Shown: positions 19,985 to 28,696 of the stretch, in pieces
How the letters are laid out: each line of letters begins with the position of its first letter
Position numbering within the stretch: the first letter of the stretch is position 1
Assembly: GCA_002292365.1 (NCBI GenBank)
Contig: DBBU01000049.1
Coordinates: 40,117-104,116, forward strand
Length of the DNA: 64,000 bases
Reading direction: 5' to 3'
Origin: Flammeovirgaceae bacterium UBA976
Lineage (GTDB): Bacteria > Bacteroidota > Bacteroidia > Cytophagales > Cyclobacteriaceae
Program-made: the position numbers and the translations under genes
The notes under the pieces: generated by a model
The model's database searches: none
Seen by the model: the letters and a program-made list of their open reading frames with translations, nothing else
Told to the model about the DNA's origin: nothing

Positions 19985-20764
19985 ATGCAGAAGCTAACCA
20001 TAGATCTTGATCAAAATAAAAAAATATTCTTCGCAAGTGATTTCCATCTAGGTTCACCCAATAAAGAACAAAGTCGATCACGAGAGAAAAAAATAATCCG
20101 CTGGCTCGACGCTGTCGAAAAAGATGCAGCTGCCATTTTATTAGTAGGTGATCTTTTTGATTTTTGGTTTGAATATGATTATGTGGTTCCCAAAGGATTC
20201 GTTCGGTTTTTGAATAAATTAGCAGCATTCAGTGATAAGGGAATTCCTGTTTATATCTTTCATGGCAATCATGACATGTGGATGTTTGACTATTTAGAAA
20301 CTGAAATTGGAGCTACTGTTTTTTCAGATCCTATCGAGCTAATAGTAAATGATAAGCTCCTTTTTGTAGGACACGGAGATGGACTAGGTCCAGGCGACTA
20401 TACTTTTAAGGCCCTACGTAAAGTTTTCAAAAATAAGATAACCCAATGGCTCTTTAAATGGATTCATCCTGATGTTGGTGTTGGGCTTGCGAACAAATGG
20501 TCTTCGAGAAGTCGAATCAACAATGAGATAGAAAGTCAAGAAATCAATAAAGAAAAAGAATGGCTATTTTTATACTCACGAAAATTAGAATCTGATCGGC
20601 ATTTTGACTTCTATGTCTTTGGACATCGACACCTACCCTTAGCATTGGAAATAAATAAAACATCTACTTATATTAATCTTGGAGAATGGCTACATTTTAA
20701 CTCATTTGGGGTGTTTGATGGTAAAAATTTTCTAATTGATTATTTTGAATCTGATGCCAATTGA
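19985..20764 (+). CDS. lpxH: UDP-2,3-diacylglucosamine diphosphatase-like hydrolase
   Basis: Calcineurin-fold metallophosphoesterase expected to release UMP from UDP-2,3-diacylglucosamine in lipid A synthesis. The dimetal motifs are all present: ASDFHLG (Asp19, His21), GDLFDFW, GNHDMW, GHGDGLG and GHRHLP. The 259-residue length fits the Bacteroidota LpxH group. The start is the ATG at 19985, immediately after the terminator T run, so translation from the ftsH message is unlikely unless read-through occurs. No obvious promoter lies between. A family-related phosphoesterase with another substrate cannot be excluded. Confidence 0.88.
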   Translation: MQKLTIDLDQNKKIFFASDFHLGSPNKEQSRSREKKIIRWLDAVEKDAAAILLVGDLFDFWFEYDYVVPKGFVRFLNKLAAFSDKGIPVYIFHGNHDMWMFDYLETEIGATVFSDPIELIVNDKLLFVGHGDGLGPGDYTFKALRKVFKNKITQWLFKWIHPDVGVGLANKWSSRSRINNEIESQEINKEKEWLFLYSRKLESDRHFDFYVFGHRHLPLALEINKTSTYINLGEWLHFNSFGVFDGKNFLIDYFESDAN

Positions 20765-20830
20765 ATAAGTCATAGAAATATTTTTACCTTTAATCATCGG
20801 AATGACGCAGCGCTCATCTTACAAGACAAA

Positions 20831-21904
20831 ATGAATTTTGTTTTCATCGTACAAGGGGAAGGCAGAGGACACATGACTCAGGCCATTGCACTGAGTAAAA
20901 TTCTCAGAAAAAATAATCATACATTATCAAAAATCATCATTGGCACAAGTCCGTCCCGAAGCATCCCTGCATATTTTATTCGTAAAATAGGTGCCCCAGT
21001 TATTCAACTTGAAAGCCCTAATTTTGTTAAGGATAAGAAACAGAAATCTATCAATCTTTCTCTGACGCTTTTTCAAACCTTATGGAAGAGCAATACCTAT
21101 CGAAAAAATATAAAAATTTTATCTCACATTATTGCTGATGAAAATCCTGATATTATTATCAATTTTTACGACTTTTTAGCAGGGATGTATAATTTTTGGT
21201 ATCGTCCCAAGTCAAAGTTTATTTGTATCGCCCATCAGTATTTAATAAGTCATCCTGAGTTTACATTTCCCAAAGGAAAAATCATGGATCGAATGATTCT
21301 TATATTGGCCAATCATATTACTAAACTCAATGCTGATAAAGTACTGGCGCTGTCCTTCCGATATTTTAAAGAAAGTATGACAAAAAATATTATTGTTACC
21401 CCTCCCTTATTAAGAGACGAAGTACTTGAGATAAATATCAAAACAGGAGATTATTTACTGATCTATATAGTTAATGCAGGATATGGAGAGGAAATCGAAT
21501 CCTTTCATCGAAAAAATCCTGATATACCCCTTATTTGTTTTTGGGATAATGATAAAAAACCAATTAAATATGTAATCTGTGAAAACTTAATTTTTCATCA
21601 ACTCAATGATCAATTATTTTTAGAAAAAATGGCAGCTTGCAAAGGTTTTATTACCACGGCTGGTTTTGAATCTGTTTGTGAAGCCATGTATTTAGGCAAG
21701 GCCACCTTAATGATTCCTGTAAAAGGTCATTATGAGCAGGCGTGTAATGCGATCGATGCTGCGAAAGCCGGTGCGGGTATTGCAGGGTCAAGTTTTGATT
21801 TAACCCCTTTGATTGATTACTTTCCACAATACAAAAACATAAAAATCCAATTTCAACCATGGGTGGCCAAGGGTGAAAATATATTTATTCAACATTTGAC
21901 GTAG
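20831..21904 (+). CDS. GT28/MurG-like glycosyltransferase
   Basis: GT-B glycosyltransferase. The N-terminal motif GEGRGHMTQA is the glycine-rich GxGH loop of MurG-like enzymes. The C-terminal donor site reads TTAGFESVCEAMYLGKATLM followed by PVKGHYEQACNAIDAAKAG, the classic TxxxExxxxGKP...EQ..NA pattern. 357 residues, no signal peptide, cytoplasmic or membrane-peripheral. The stop codon TAG at 21902-21904 is directly followed by the ATG of the next gene with no gap, so the two are almost certainly co-translated. Donor and acceptor are unknown; a nucleotide sugar and a lipid or envelope acceptor are likely from the fold. Confidence 0.85.
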   Translation: MNFVFIVQGEGRGHMTQAIALSKILRKNNHTLSKIIIGTSPSRSIPAYFIRKIGAPVIQLESPNFVKDKKQKSINLSLTLFQTLWKSNTYRKNIKILSHIIADENPDIIINFYDFLAGMYNFWYRPKSKFICIAHQYLISHPEFTFPKGKIMDRMILILANHITKLNADKVLALSFRYFKESMTKNIIVTPPLLRDEVLEINIKTGDYLLIYIVNAGYGEEIESFHRKNPDIPLICFWDNDKKPIKYVICENLIFHQLNDQLFLEKMAACKGFITTAGFESVCEAMYLGKATLMIPVKGHYEQACNAIDAAKAGAGIAGSSFDLTPLIDYFPQYKNIKIQFQPWVAKGENIFIQHLT

Positions 21905-22948
21905 ATGGCTTTAATATCCAAAAAGAAAATTGCTTATCCTATAAGCGCTCAATTAAGATCCTACTTAAAAAAGTATCGAAAGGATATAAACCTACCTATC
22001 ACGTATCAAGATTTATTAAGATACAATAACAGTATCCCACTCTATGATTCAAAAGGGGCTGACACGCTTTGGGAAACCGTATTTTTCCCACAGGATGAAA
22101 TGCAAGAAATACATTTTGCCCTCAAAAAAATTTATGCAATCATGCAATCAGGAGGAGATGTTAGCGTCATGAAGCACCTGTTTGTCGATCGTATCGATTT
22201 ATGCACCTACGGGAATACAAAACCCTTCAGAATTAGAATGGTAAATAAAATTAATGACAATTTTGACTATTTTTATATTAAACATGCCGACGCCTCAAGA
22301 GTATATGGTTTGGAGCTAGAAGACTTGCTAGCTCCAAACAGAATGAGATTCCTCATTAATGCAGAAACCTTAATAGAGGAGCATGTCGTGGGTATTCCTG
22401 GGGAGCAGTTTATCAAAACGCGCCTCGAAGACCTCGATCTCAATAAAATCAGATTAACCAAAGAGTTTGTAAAATTTAATGAGCGCTGTTTTGTAAGACT
22501 CTTGGGTGATATGCATTCAAGTAATTTCGTAATAGATATAACTCCTGATTTCGAGGAAATAAGCTACCGACTACGGTCCATCGATTTCGATCAACAATCC
22601 TATGAGGGAAGGAAATCCATTTATTTACCCAAATATTTTAAAGAAAATAATCCCATTATTAATCTAGGCTTTGGACTGATGACACCAGAAACTGTTCAAC
22701 AATACCAAAGAGAAGAAAGGTCTTTAATGGCCAATAGAGTCAAATCCTCTCAAGACCAAATCAATGAGCTGATTACAACAATGAAAATGGATCCCATTGC
22801 CCCTATTGAAAATGTCAAATCATTGGGCAAAGAGCTCGCTGCCTTTTATGAGGATAAGGATTTTTTAAAATGCTCAAGTATGGGAAGTCTTATAGAGAGA
22901 AGTTTGCTCATGCTCTTTGTAAAACCTGACCTTTACAAAGAGCGCTAA
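21905..22948 (+). CDS. Conserved protein with kinase-like catalytic motifs, function unknown
   Basis: No named family is recognised with certainty. The 347-residue protein shows, in order: YIKHAD with Lys126, EEHVVGIPGEQF (158-169), LLGDMHSSNFVID (199-211) and RSIDFDQ (224-230). GDxHxxN followed by IDFD at this spacing is the arrangement of the catalytic and metal-binding loops of aminoglycoside/choline-kinase-like folds (Asp202, Asn207, Asp227 or Asp229), with Lys126 a candidate ATP-binding lysine. A phosphotransfer role is therefore inferred, not shown. There is no signal peptide or membrane segment. It directly abuts the glycosyltransferase gene upstream, suggesting that both modify the same sugar or lipid. 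It ends three bases before the convergent GH20 gene. Confidence 0.6.
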   Translation: MALISKKKIAYPISAQLRSYLKKYRKDINLPITYQDLLRYNNSIPLYDSKGADTLWETVFFPQDEMQEIHFALKKIYAIMQSGGDVSVMKHLFVDRIDLCTYGNTKPFRIRMVNKINDNFDYFYIKHADASRVYGLELEDLLAPNRMRFLINAETLIEEHVVGIPGEQFIKTRLEDLDLNKIRLTKEFVKFNERCFVRLLGDMHSSNFVIDITPDFEEISYRLRSIDFDQQSYEGRKSIYLPKYFKENNPIINLGFGLMTPETVQQYQREERSLMANRVKSSQDQINELITTMKMDPIAPIENVKSLGKELAAFYEDKDFLKCSSMGSLIERSLLMLFVKPDLYKER

Positions 22949-22951
22949 TTT

Positions 22952-25483
22952 TTAATTTATTAAACGCATACTTAAACTTGAGCCATTGGCCTTATCAAAG
23001 GCTTTGATCAAAACAGCTCCATCAACCTTTATAGGTTGGGTATACAAAATAGAAGACACACTCGGTTCGCTACCATCAAGGGTGTAACGAACATCCATTC
23101 CATAAAGATGATTGATTTTGAGTAAGCCGTCCTCTTTAATTCCACCTGGTGGAGGAATGCGGTATTCGTATCCTCCATTGAAATAGTTAAGCCTTGGTAA
23201 TTCCTTGGAAGCCAATTTATAAACGAATCCCTGCCAGGCTTTCGTCTCTTGGTTTTCCCGATTCATGGGATCTTTGACTGTAGCCCATTGAGGATGAGCT
23301 GCCCATGCGCGCTCGGATAATCCAATGAGTCGAGGCAAATAATAATACTCTAGCATTTCATCAGACCCATTGAGCGTCTCGCTCCATAAATGCCCTTGAA
23401 TACCAGAAATATTAGCCAACCCTTCCTTGGTTAATCTGACGAACTCTTTAAAATCAACAGCCGGATTAAAACGTTTTCCCAATGATGAGCGCTTCGACGA
23501 CCAGTACAAATTTTCTGGAATGAACTCCCATACTTTTCGGGTATCCACAAAACCTCCCCAATATGAGCCCTGCTCTCTAGGATCTTTAGTGTAGGCCATA
23601 TCAAAATAAAGATTAGAAACATCGCACAATACGATGGGAAAGCCTGCATTAGCCAACCGATAACCCAAATCAATATTGTTGGACAAATTATTCCAAACAA
23701 ACGAGGTTACATTTTTCCCAATGAGGTCAAGATTCGGAGACCAAGATCCATCCTCATTGATATTCATAGCCACTTCTTCCCACCCTGCAGTGGCCAATCC
23801 TCGATCAGAAAGAATTTTATTAATGCGTCCGACAAAATAGCTTTGAAGTGACTTGGCATCATCGTATTGATCATTGATTGCTAGAAAATCGATGCAATCA
23901 GGAGACTTCTCCCAGACGCCTCTAGGGACCTCATCTCCGCCTGTATGTAACATTTTCAAAGGTACTCCCGCCCGTTCATATAACCCTATAACTTCATCAA
24001 CAACCGTTTCATAAAAATGATATACCGCTTCATTACAAACGCAAACAACATTATCATCATAAAACTGTGCAGATAAATATTCTGAATCATCTGCATCATC
24101 TGACAAATAATATTCAAGTGCCCCTTGCTCATCTCCAAGCGCGATCAATTTCTCATATCTTGCATTCATAGCTTTAATGGCTGCACGTGCATGTCCAGGC
24201 ATATTTAGTTCTGGAATCACCTCAATATGGCGCTCATGAGCGTAGCGTATGATCTGTATGTATTGTTCTTGAGTATAATATCCTGAGCCCCTTACACCGT
24301 CCGAAGGGCCCGAACCATAAGCAGGTCTCAATGCGCTCTTTTCATCCATTGTGTGCGCCCTTCGGGCCCCAATCTCCGTCAGTTCTGGAAGTATTTTAGA
24401 TTCCAAGCGCCAACCCTCATCGTCGGTTAAATGTAAATGCAATTTATTTAATTTGTACAAAGCCATCAGATCTATGAGTTTAATCAGAGACTCATATGAT
24501 TGAAAATTTCTGGCAAGATCCAAATGCATACCCCTGTAAGGATACCTTGGTTGATCTTTGACCCGTCCCAGGGGAAGACTTATTTCTGATAATTTATTTT
24601 GAAATACTTCCACAGGCATCAATCCAATTAAACTTTGAATGCCATAAAAGACCCCACTTGCATCGGCCCCTTGAATCAAAATTTCATCTTTATCAATGCT
24701 GAGCTGATATGAAGCTGCTTCCATAAATTTTTTATTTATTTTCAAAATAATTCTTCGCTTTGCATCCTGCTTTGGACTTTCTCCAAAAAATACCGTCAAT
24801 TGCTGAAGTAAAAAATTGCTCTCTGAGCTCAATAAGGGACTTGCCTCAATGCTCCAACTTTGATCTAGCGACACAAATCCATCAAAATATACTTCCTCTA
24901 ACGGCGTCGGGACCAACTTAGATAAGTGCTCTTGATCGTCAGACTTTATTCTTTTGTTTTGATTATAAATGGACTCCGCAGTCGGGATTTCATAATAATC
25001 AGCAGATCCCTTGGTAATCATCTCAGGATTTTTAAAAGATCTAAACGTATAATTTGGCTCATAAATCACCCCATCATTCATCAAAAAATAGAGCCCTGCC
25101 GGCCGATCACTTTGCTTAATAATAAAATCTCTCCCTTCAAAACTCATTGCTATTTTTTCACCAGGAGCAAGTAAAAATCCACTGTCTGGCCTGATAACAA
25201 AAAGATCACCATTTACATGATTAAAAGTGACTTGCCCTTTAAAAGAGTCTTTTACTAACCCTCTTGGGGTCATACTGTAATACAAAGACCAATTTTTATC
25301 ATCCAAGGCAACTGTTCCCAAATTGGAAAGATAAAATGTACTGGCAAACTTGTTTTGGCCCTTTATCTGATTACCATTCAATTCCCATTCAATACTTATT
25401 TTTAATTTATTGGGATCTTGAACACAGGAGAAAAGGAGGGATACTCCTATAAAAAGCTGACAAAAACGACTGGTATAAAGCAT
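22952..25483 (-). CDS. GH20 beta-N-acetylhexosaminidase lipoprotein
   Basis: Removes terminal GlcNAc or GalNAc from chitin oligomers or glycoconjugates. The N terminus is a lipoprotein signal ending in LLFSC (Cys20). Next come a chitobiase-type carbohydrate-binding domain (about 25-170), a GH20b domain (about 195-310), and the TIM barrel starting YPYRGMHLDLARNF. The catalytic pair is Asp517-Glu518 in HTGGDEV. A C-terminal beta domain ends the 843-residue protein. The modular layout is that of Serratia-type chitobiase. Predicted location is the periplasm or outer membrane. It is a monocistronic minus-strand gene; a periplasmic role in glycan recycling or chitin use is inferred. Confidence 0.95.
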   Translation of the reverse strand: MLYTSRFCQLFIGVSLLFSCVQDPNKLKISIEWELNGNQIKGQNKFASTFYLSNLGTVALDDKNWSLYYSMTPRGLVKDSFKGQVTFNHVNGDLFVIRPDSGFLLAPGEKIAMSFEGRDFIIKQSDRPAGLYFLMNDGVIYEPNYTFRSFKNPEMITKGSADYYEIPTAESIYNQNKRIKSDDQEHLSKLVPTPLEEVYFDGFVSLDQSWSIEASPLLSSESNFLLQQLTVFFGESPKQDAKRRIILKINKKFMEAASYQLSIDKDEILIQGADASGVFYGIQSLIGLMPVEVFQNKLSEISLPLGRVKDQPRYPYRGMHLDLARNFQSYESLIKLIDLMALYKLNKLHLHLTDDEGWRLESKILPELTEIGARRAHTMDEKSALRPAYGSGPSDGVRGSGYYTQEQYIQIIRYAHERHIEVIPELNMPGHARAAIKAMNARYEKLIALGDEQGALEYYLSDDADDSEYLSAQFYDDNVVCVCNEAVYHFYETVVDEVIGLYERAGVPLKMLHTGGDEVPRGVWEKSPDCIDFLAINDQYDDAKSLQSYFVGRINKILSDRGLATAGWEEVAMNINEDGSWSPNLDLIGKNVTSFVWNNLSNNIDLGYRLANAGFPIVLCDVSNLYFDMAYTKDPREQGSYWGGFVDTRKVWEFIPENLYWSSKRSSLGKRFNPAVDFKEFVRLTKEGLANISGIQGHLWSETLNGSDEMLEYYYLPRLIGLSERAWAAHPQWATVKDPMNRENQETKAWQGFVYKLASKELPRLNYFNGGYEYRIPPPGGIKEDGLLKINHLYGMDVRYTLDGSEPSVSSILYTQPIKVDGAVLIKAFDKANGSSLSMRLIN

Positions 25484-25531
25484 ATGAAAAATAGTATTGG
25501 GAACTATCCCTATTGAATAAAATTCACCTCT

Positions 25532-26047
25532 TCAATAAAGAAAGGCCCCTCTTCCGGTCTCTAAGGAGACTTCGACATGTTCTTCCAAAGTGGTACTCAA
25601 GGCCAGACCACAATAGCTCGTGGAGACCGGAAACAACTTATGACTTCTATCTACTAAAATCGCTGTTTCTAATTTTTTAATGGCTGAAGTTAATAGAAAC
25701 TTTATCCCGTAAGCCTGAGTTCTCCCTGTGTTAATGACATCATCTACCAAGATAACTGTTTGATGATTTAATAGATTAACATCAATGGACAAACTTATGT
25801 CTCCAGCTACAGGATTTTTTTTATCGATAATTAATTCAGCTAACTCACAAGTCATAGCGGCACTATGGGTCGTTTGAAGTATTTTTTGGAGAATGAGCGC
25901 CATCTGATAGCCTTGCCCGGTGATCCCGACCAACACGACCTTTGAAACTCCGAGATTATTTTCTAAAATTTGAATGCTCATCCTTTTAAGAATACGCTGA
26001 ATCTTATCCGAGGTTAATATATTTAATGTTTTTCCATCACTCGTCAT
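25532..26047 (-). CDS. PyrR-like phosphoribosyltransferase
   Basis: Type I phosphoribosyltransferase of 171 residues. The PRPP-binding loop is VILVDDVINTGRT (near residues 106-118), preceded by GITGQGYQMA and followed by AILVDRSHKLFPV, the order seen in PyrR and short uracil phosphoribosyltransferases. The usual role is nucleobase salvage or pyrimidine attenuation control; here the pairing is with an Lrp-type regulator rather than pyr genes. ATG at 26047 overlaps the regulator's stop by 11 bases. Substrate not determined. Confidence 0.82.
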   Translation of the reverse strand: MTSDGKTLNILTSDKIQRILKRMSIQILENNLGVSKVVLVGITGQGYQMALILQKILQTTHSAAMTCELAELIIDKKNPVAGDISLSIDVNLLNHQTVILVDDVINTGRTQAYGIKFLLTSAIKKLETAILVDRSHKLFPVSTSYCGLALSTTLEEHVEVSLETGRGAFLY

Positions 26048-26528
26048 TTCCTAAAGGCATTACTTTAATTTCTTTAAAAGTTGATAGAATTACCATCGAC
26101 TGTAAGCTATCTACTACTTCTATTTCACTAATTTTTCCAAGCATTAATCTCTGGTAAGCAGCAATATCATAGGATATGATCTTGAGCATAAAATCTCCAG
26201 AACCGGTGATATGATGACATTCTATTACTTCTGGGACTTCATCGATGGCATTGATAAAAAGTTCAATATTAGCTTTATTGTGACCTTTTAAAGTAACCAA
26301 AACAAAAGTACTTACCCCTAAACCAATTTTGACCTTGTCTAAGCTCGCATGATAGCTTTTGATAATCCCTAAATTTTCAAGTTTTTTGACCCGCTCAAGG
26401 GTGGGTGCAGGAGACAATGAAATATCCTTGGCCAATTGGGCATTGGTAATCTTAGCATTTGACTGAAGAATTTCTAAAATTTTTCTATCAGTGTGGTCTA
26501 ATTTAATATTTTCAGGGTTTGATTTCAT
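26037..26528 (-). CDS. Lrp/AsnC family transcriptional regulator
   Basis: Feast/famine-type DNA-binding protein. The N-terminal helix-turn-helix is at residues 10-55 (LDHTDRKILEILQSNAKIT; LSPAPTLERVKKLENLGI), and the C-terminal RAM ligand-binding domain has ECHHITGSGDFMLKI. 163 residues, ATG at 26528. Typical effectors are amino acids, but the overlap with a phosphoribosyltransferase gene suggests a link to nucleobase metabolism. Both genes probably form a two-gene operon. Confidence 0.95.
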   Translation of the reverse strand: MKSNPENIKLDHTDRKILEILQSNAKITNAQLAKDISLSPAPTLERVKKLENLGIIKSYHASLDKVKIGLGVSTFVLVTLKGHNKANIELFINAIDEVPEVIECHHITGSGDFMLKIISYDIAAYQRLMLGKISEIEVVDSLQSMVILSTFKEIKVMPLGNDE

Positions 26529-26643
26529 TTAGGAAAATTATCTAAAGGTAAAATTAATCTTTTTTTGTAATTATTTATGGTGTCATGATCCCTAAAAATA
26601 TTTTCTCCTCTATAAGATTTATTTATTCAAGTCTGCCAAGTGA

Positions 26644-27870
26644 TTACTGATGTTCTATTTGCTTGATTTTTTCTTTGGCCGATTGATTCGCGGGATGCTT
26701 TCTTGCTGTAACCTTCCTGACCTTTTTAAAATATTGCAACGCCAAATCAACTTTTTTCTCCAAAATAGCAATTTCTCCTAAATGGAGTAAAGAATAAAAA
26801 AAATAGCCTTTTTCAGTAGCATTGGCCAGGTTCGCATATGCTATACTTTCCTTGAAATATTTCTTGCTCTCCGTTAAATTTCCACGCGATTTCCAAATAT
26901 TTCCCAAAAAATACGTCGCATATCTGGCGGTGTTATATTCATAGCCCTCTTGCTCAGCAAGGACCCGTTCAAGAATAGATTCAAAAATGGCTATCGATTC
27001 ACTCTGCTTACCCAAACGATATAAAATTCGCCCATAATAAGACTGAAAATAAGAATTATTTGGATATAAATCAGTTAAATAAGCGGATAATCGAGAGGCC
27101 TCTGCTAAATTTTGCTCTTCCTCATACAAGATCCTTAATAAATAATATTGGGCTTCGGTCCGTGCATAAAAAGCATTTCTCGAAGTTTCTTTTAATTGTG
27201 CAATTCCGATGCTTTTATCCCCTTCTGGAAAAAATGACATGATGGGTTTGAGCATGGGATAATGTTCTGGAATCCATTGCGCATAATAATTAAAAAGGCC
27301 CTTTCCTAATAATAGTTCAGGGCTGAAGTCCTCTTCATCTTTTCCAATATTGAGATATTTTAGAGCGTTTTTACCTGCCAGTGAAGCTTTTAAGTATTGT
27401 CCTCGATCTCCATAAAGCCTTCCTTGAAATCCATAAGCCGCTGCCAAAAAAAAAGCCCCTTCAATTTGATTGACCTCATCATATAATCGATGGGCCTTAA
27501 TTTGAGCAGAATCCATTTGAGCCAAAAAAAGTTGATCCCATTTTGATCCCATTTCACCTTGTGGAACCAATCGCCACCAATAACATAAACCGAGTAAAAA
27601 GTCAGGTAATGGATGCCAGCCATATTGCTTTTTTAAATAGATAAACTGTCGTTCTGCCTGATCGAAATTCATGTTGTACATGTCGTACATGGCTTGAGCC
27701 GCTTCAATTTCGACATAACGATTTTTGAGCAAAATGTCCGATGATTGATCTAACTTACCTGTCCATGGTTGGGCCTCTGCAAGAAAAACTGAAAAGAACA
27801 AAAACAGAAAATAATGATACTTTGGGTAAATGCTTTTCACTCTTTTGAATGAATCCTTTTTAATAATCAA
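26644..27870 (-). CDS. Exported tetratricopeptide-repeat protein
   Basis: Function unknown. It has an N-terminal signal peptide (YHYFLFLFFSVFLAEAQ) and then at least six helical TPR-like repeats, for example NYYAQWIPEHYPMLKP, YYGRILYRLGKQSESIAIFE and YFKESIAYANLANATEKG. The layout is reminiscent of IML2/TTC39-type TPR proteins seen in Bacteroidota. There is no ATG near the start: TTG at 27870 (408 residues) or GTG at 27840 (398 residues), the latter placing the charged region right before the hydrophobic core. Divergent from the next gene. Likely a periplasmic scaffold. Confidence 0.75.
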   Translation of the reverse strand: MIIKKDSFKRVKSIYPKYHYFLFLFFSVFLAEAQPWTGKLDQSSDILLKNRYVEIEAAQAMYDMYNMNFDQAERQFIYLKKQYGWHPLPDFLLGLCYWWRLVPQGEMGSKWDQLFLAQMDSAQIKAHRLYDEVNQIEGAFFLAAAYGFQGRLYGDRGQYLKASLAGKNALKYLNIGKDEEDFSPELLLGKGLFNYYAQWIPEHYPMLKPIMSFFPEGDKSIGIAQLKETSRNAFYARTEAQYYLLRILYEEEQNLAEASRLSAYLTDLYPNNSYFQSYYGRILYRLGKQSESIAIFESILERVLAEQEGYEYNTARYATYFLGNIWKSRGNLTESKKYFKESIAYANLANATEKGYFFYSLLHLGEIAILEKKVDLALQYFKKVRKVTARKHPANQSAKEKIKQIEHQ

Positions 27871-27956
27871 AACCTGCTTAGTATAAAATACTTAACAAAT
27901 TTAGATCATCTTCGTTGAGTTATATTGTATATCTTCACAAATGTAGGTGTCGTTCC

Positions 27957-28604
27957 ATGGCTAAGTTTACTCACAACCCCTCAAAGTCATTTGAAAATTG
28001 GTTTAATTTTCAGAGCTCTCACATATTCGTCCTGATCTCCTTGCTCTATATCTGCATCCTTTTTTTAAATCGTGCTTTTATTCTTGCTGATATAGCTGTA
28101 TTTGAACTGCTTCAAGAACGCAATCAGTTATCACTTTTTAATTTTTTCTATGGTAGTCAATATTTCATTACGCCGATATGGCTTATCTGGAAATTTTCAG
28201 TAACTGCCTTGATCCTATGGATGGGTTGTTTCATGTTTGGTTATAAAGTAACCTACCAGGCCTTATGGAAATGGGTCATGTGTTGTGAAATCATATTTAT
28301 TATCCCTGAATTAATTAAATTTTTATGGTTTTTTTTGATCCCAGGAGATCCAAATTACAACGATATCTTAGCTTTTTACCCTTTATCACTCCTCAGCTGG
28401 TTTAATTATGAAGACATTCCTGAGCAGCTTCATTATCCACTGAAATCAATGAATGTTTTCGAATTGGGCTATTGGATATTACTTGTGATGGGAATTTTCT
28501 TTTTGAGTGGGAAACAACTAAAAATTGCTATCTATATAGTTTTGAGCTCTTATTTATTGTTTTTCTTATTTTGGCTCATTTTTTACGGTTTGGTATTCAG
28601 ATAA
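27957..28604 (+). CDS. Polytopic membrane protein of unknown function
   Basis: About 215 residues from the ATG at 27957 (MAKFTHNPSKSFENW); a TTG at 27915 would add 14 unlikely residues. Hydrophobic stretches suggest five transmembrane helices (around HIFVLISLLYICILFL, LIWKFSVTALILWMGCFMF, WVMCCEIIFIIPELIKFLWF, GYWILLVMGIFFL and IAIYIVLSSYLLFFLFW). The overall pattern is Yip1-like, which is common near cell-envelope genes in this phylum, but I cannot assign a family. It lies 92 bases upstream of the GT117 gene on the same strand. Confidence 0.7.
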   Translation: MAKFTHNPSKSFENWFNFQSSHIFVLISLLYICILFLNRAFILADIAVFELLQERNQLSLFNFFYGSQYFITPIWLIWKFSVTALILWMGCFMFGYKVTYQALWKWVMCCEIIFIIPELIKFLWFFLIPGDPNYNDILAFYPLSLLSWFNYEDIPEQLHYPLKSMNVFELGYWILLVMGIFFLSGKQLKIAIYIVLSSYLLFFLFWLIFYGLVFR

Positions 28605-28696
28605 TCTTTTGAGAAGCCCAATGATCAATTTACCCTTAAAGCCAAATTATTAGTCATTAATTAGTAATTTCGCTGGATTGATAATTATTTAGAAAA

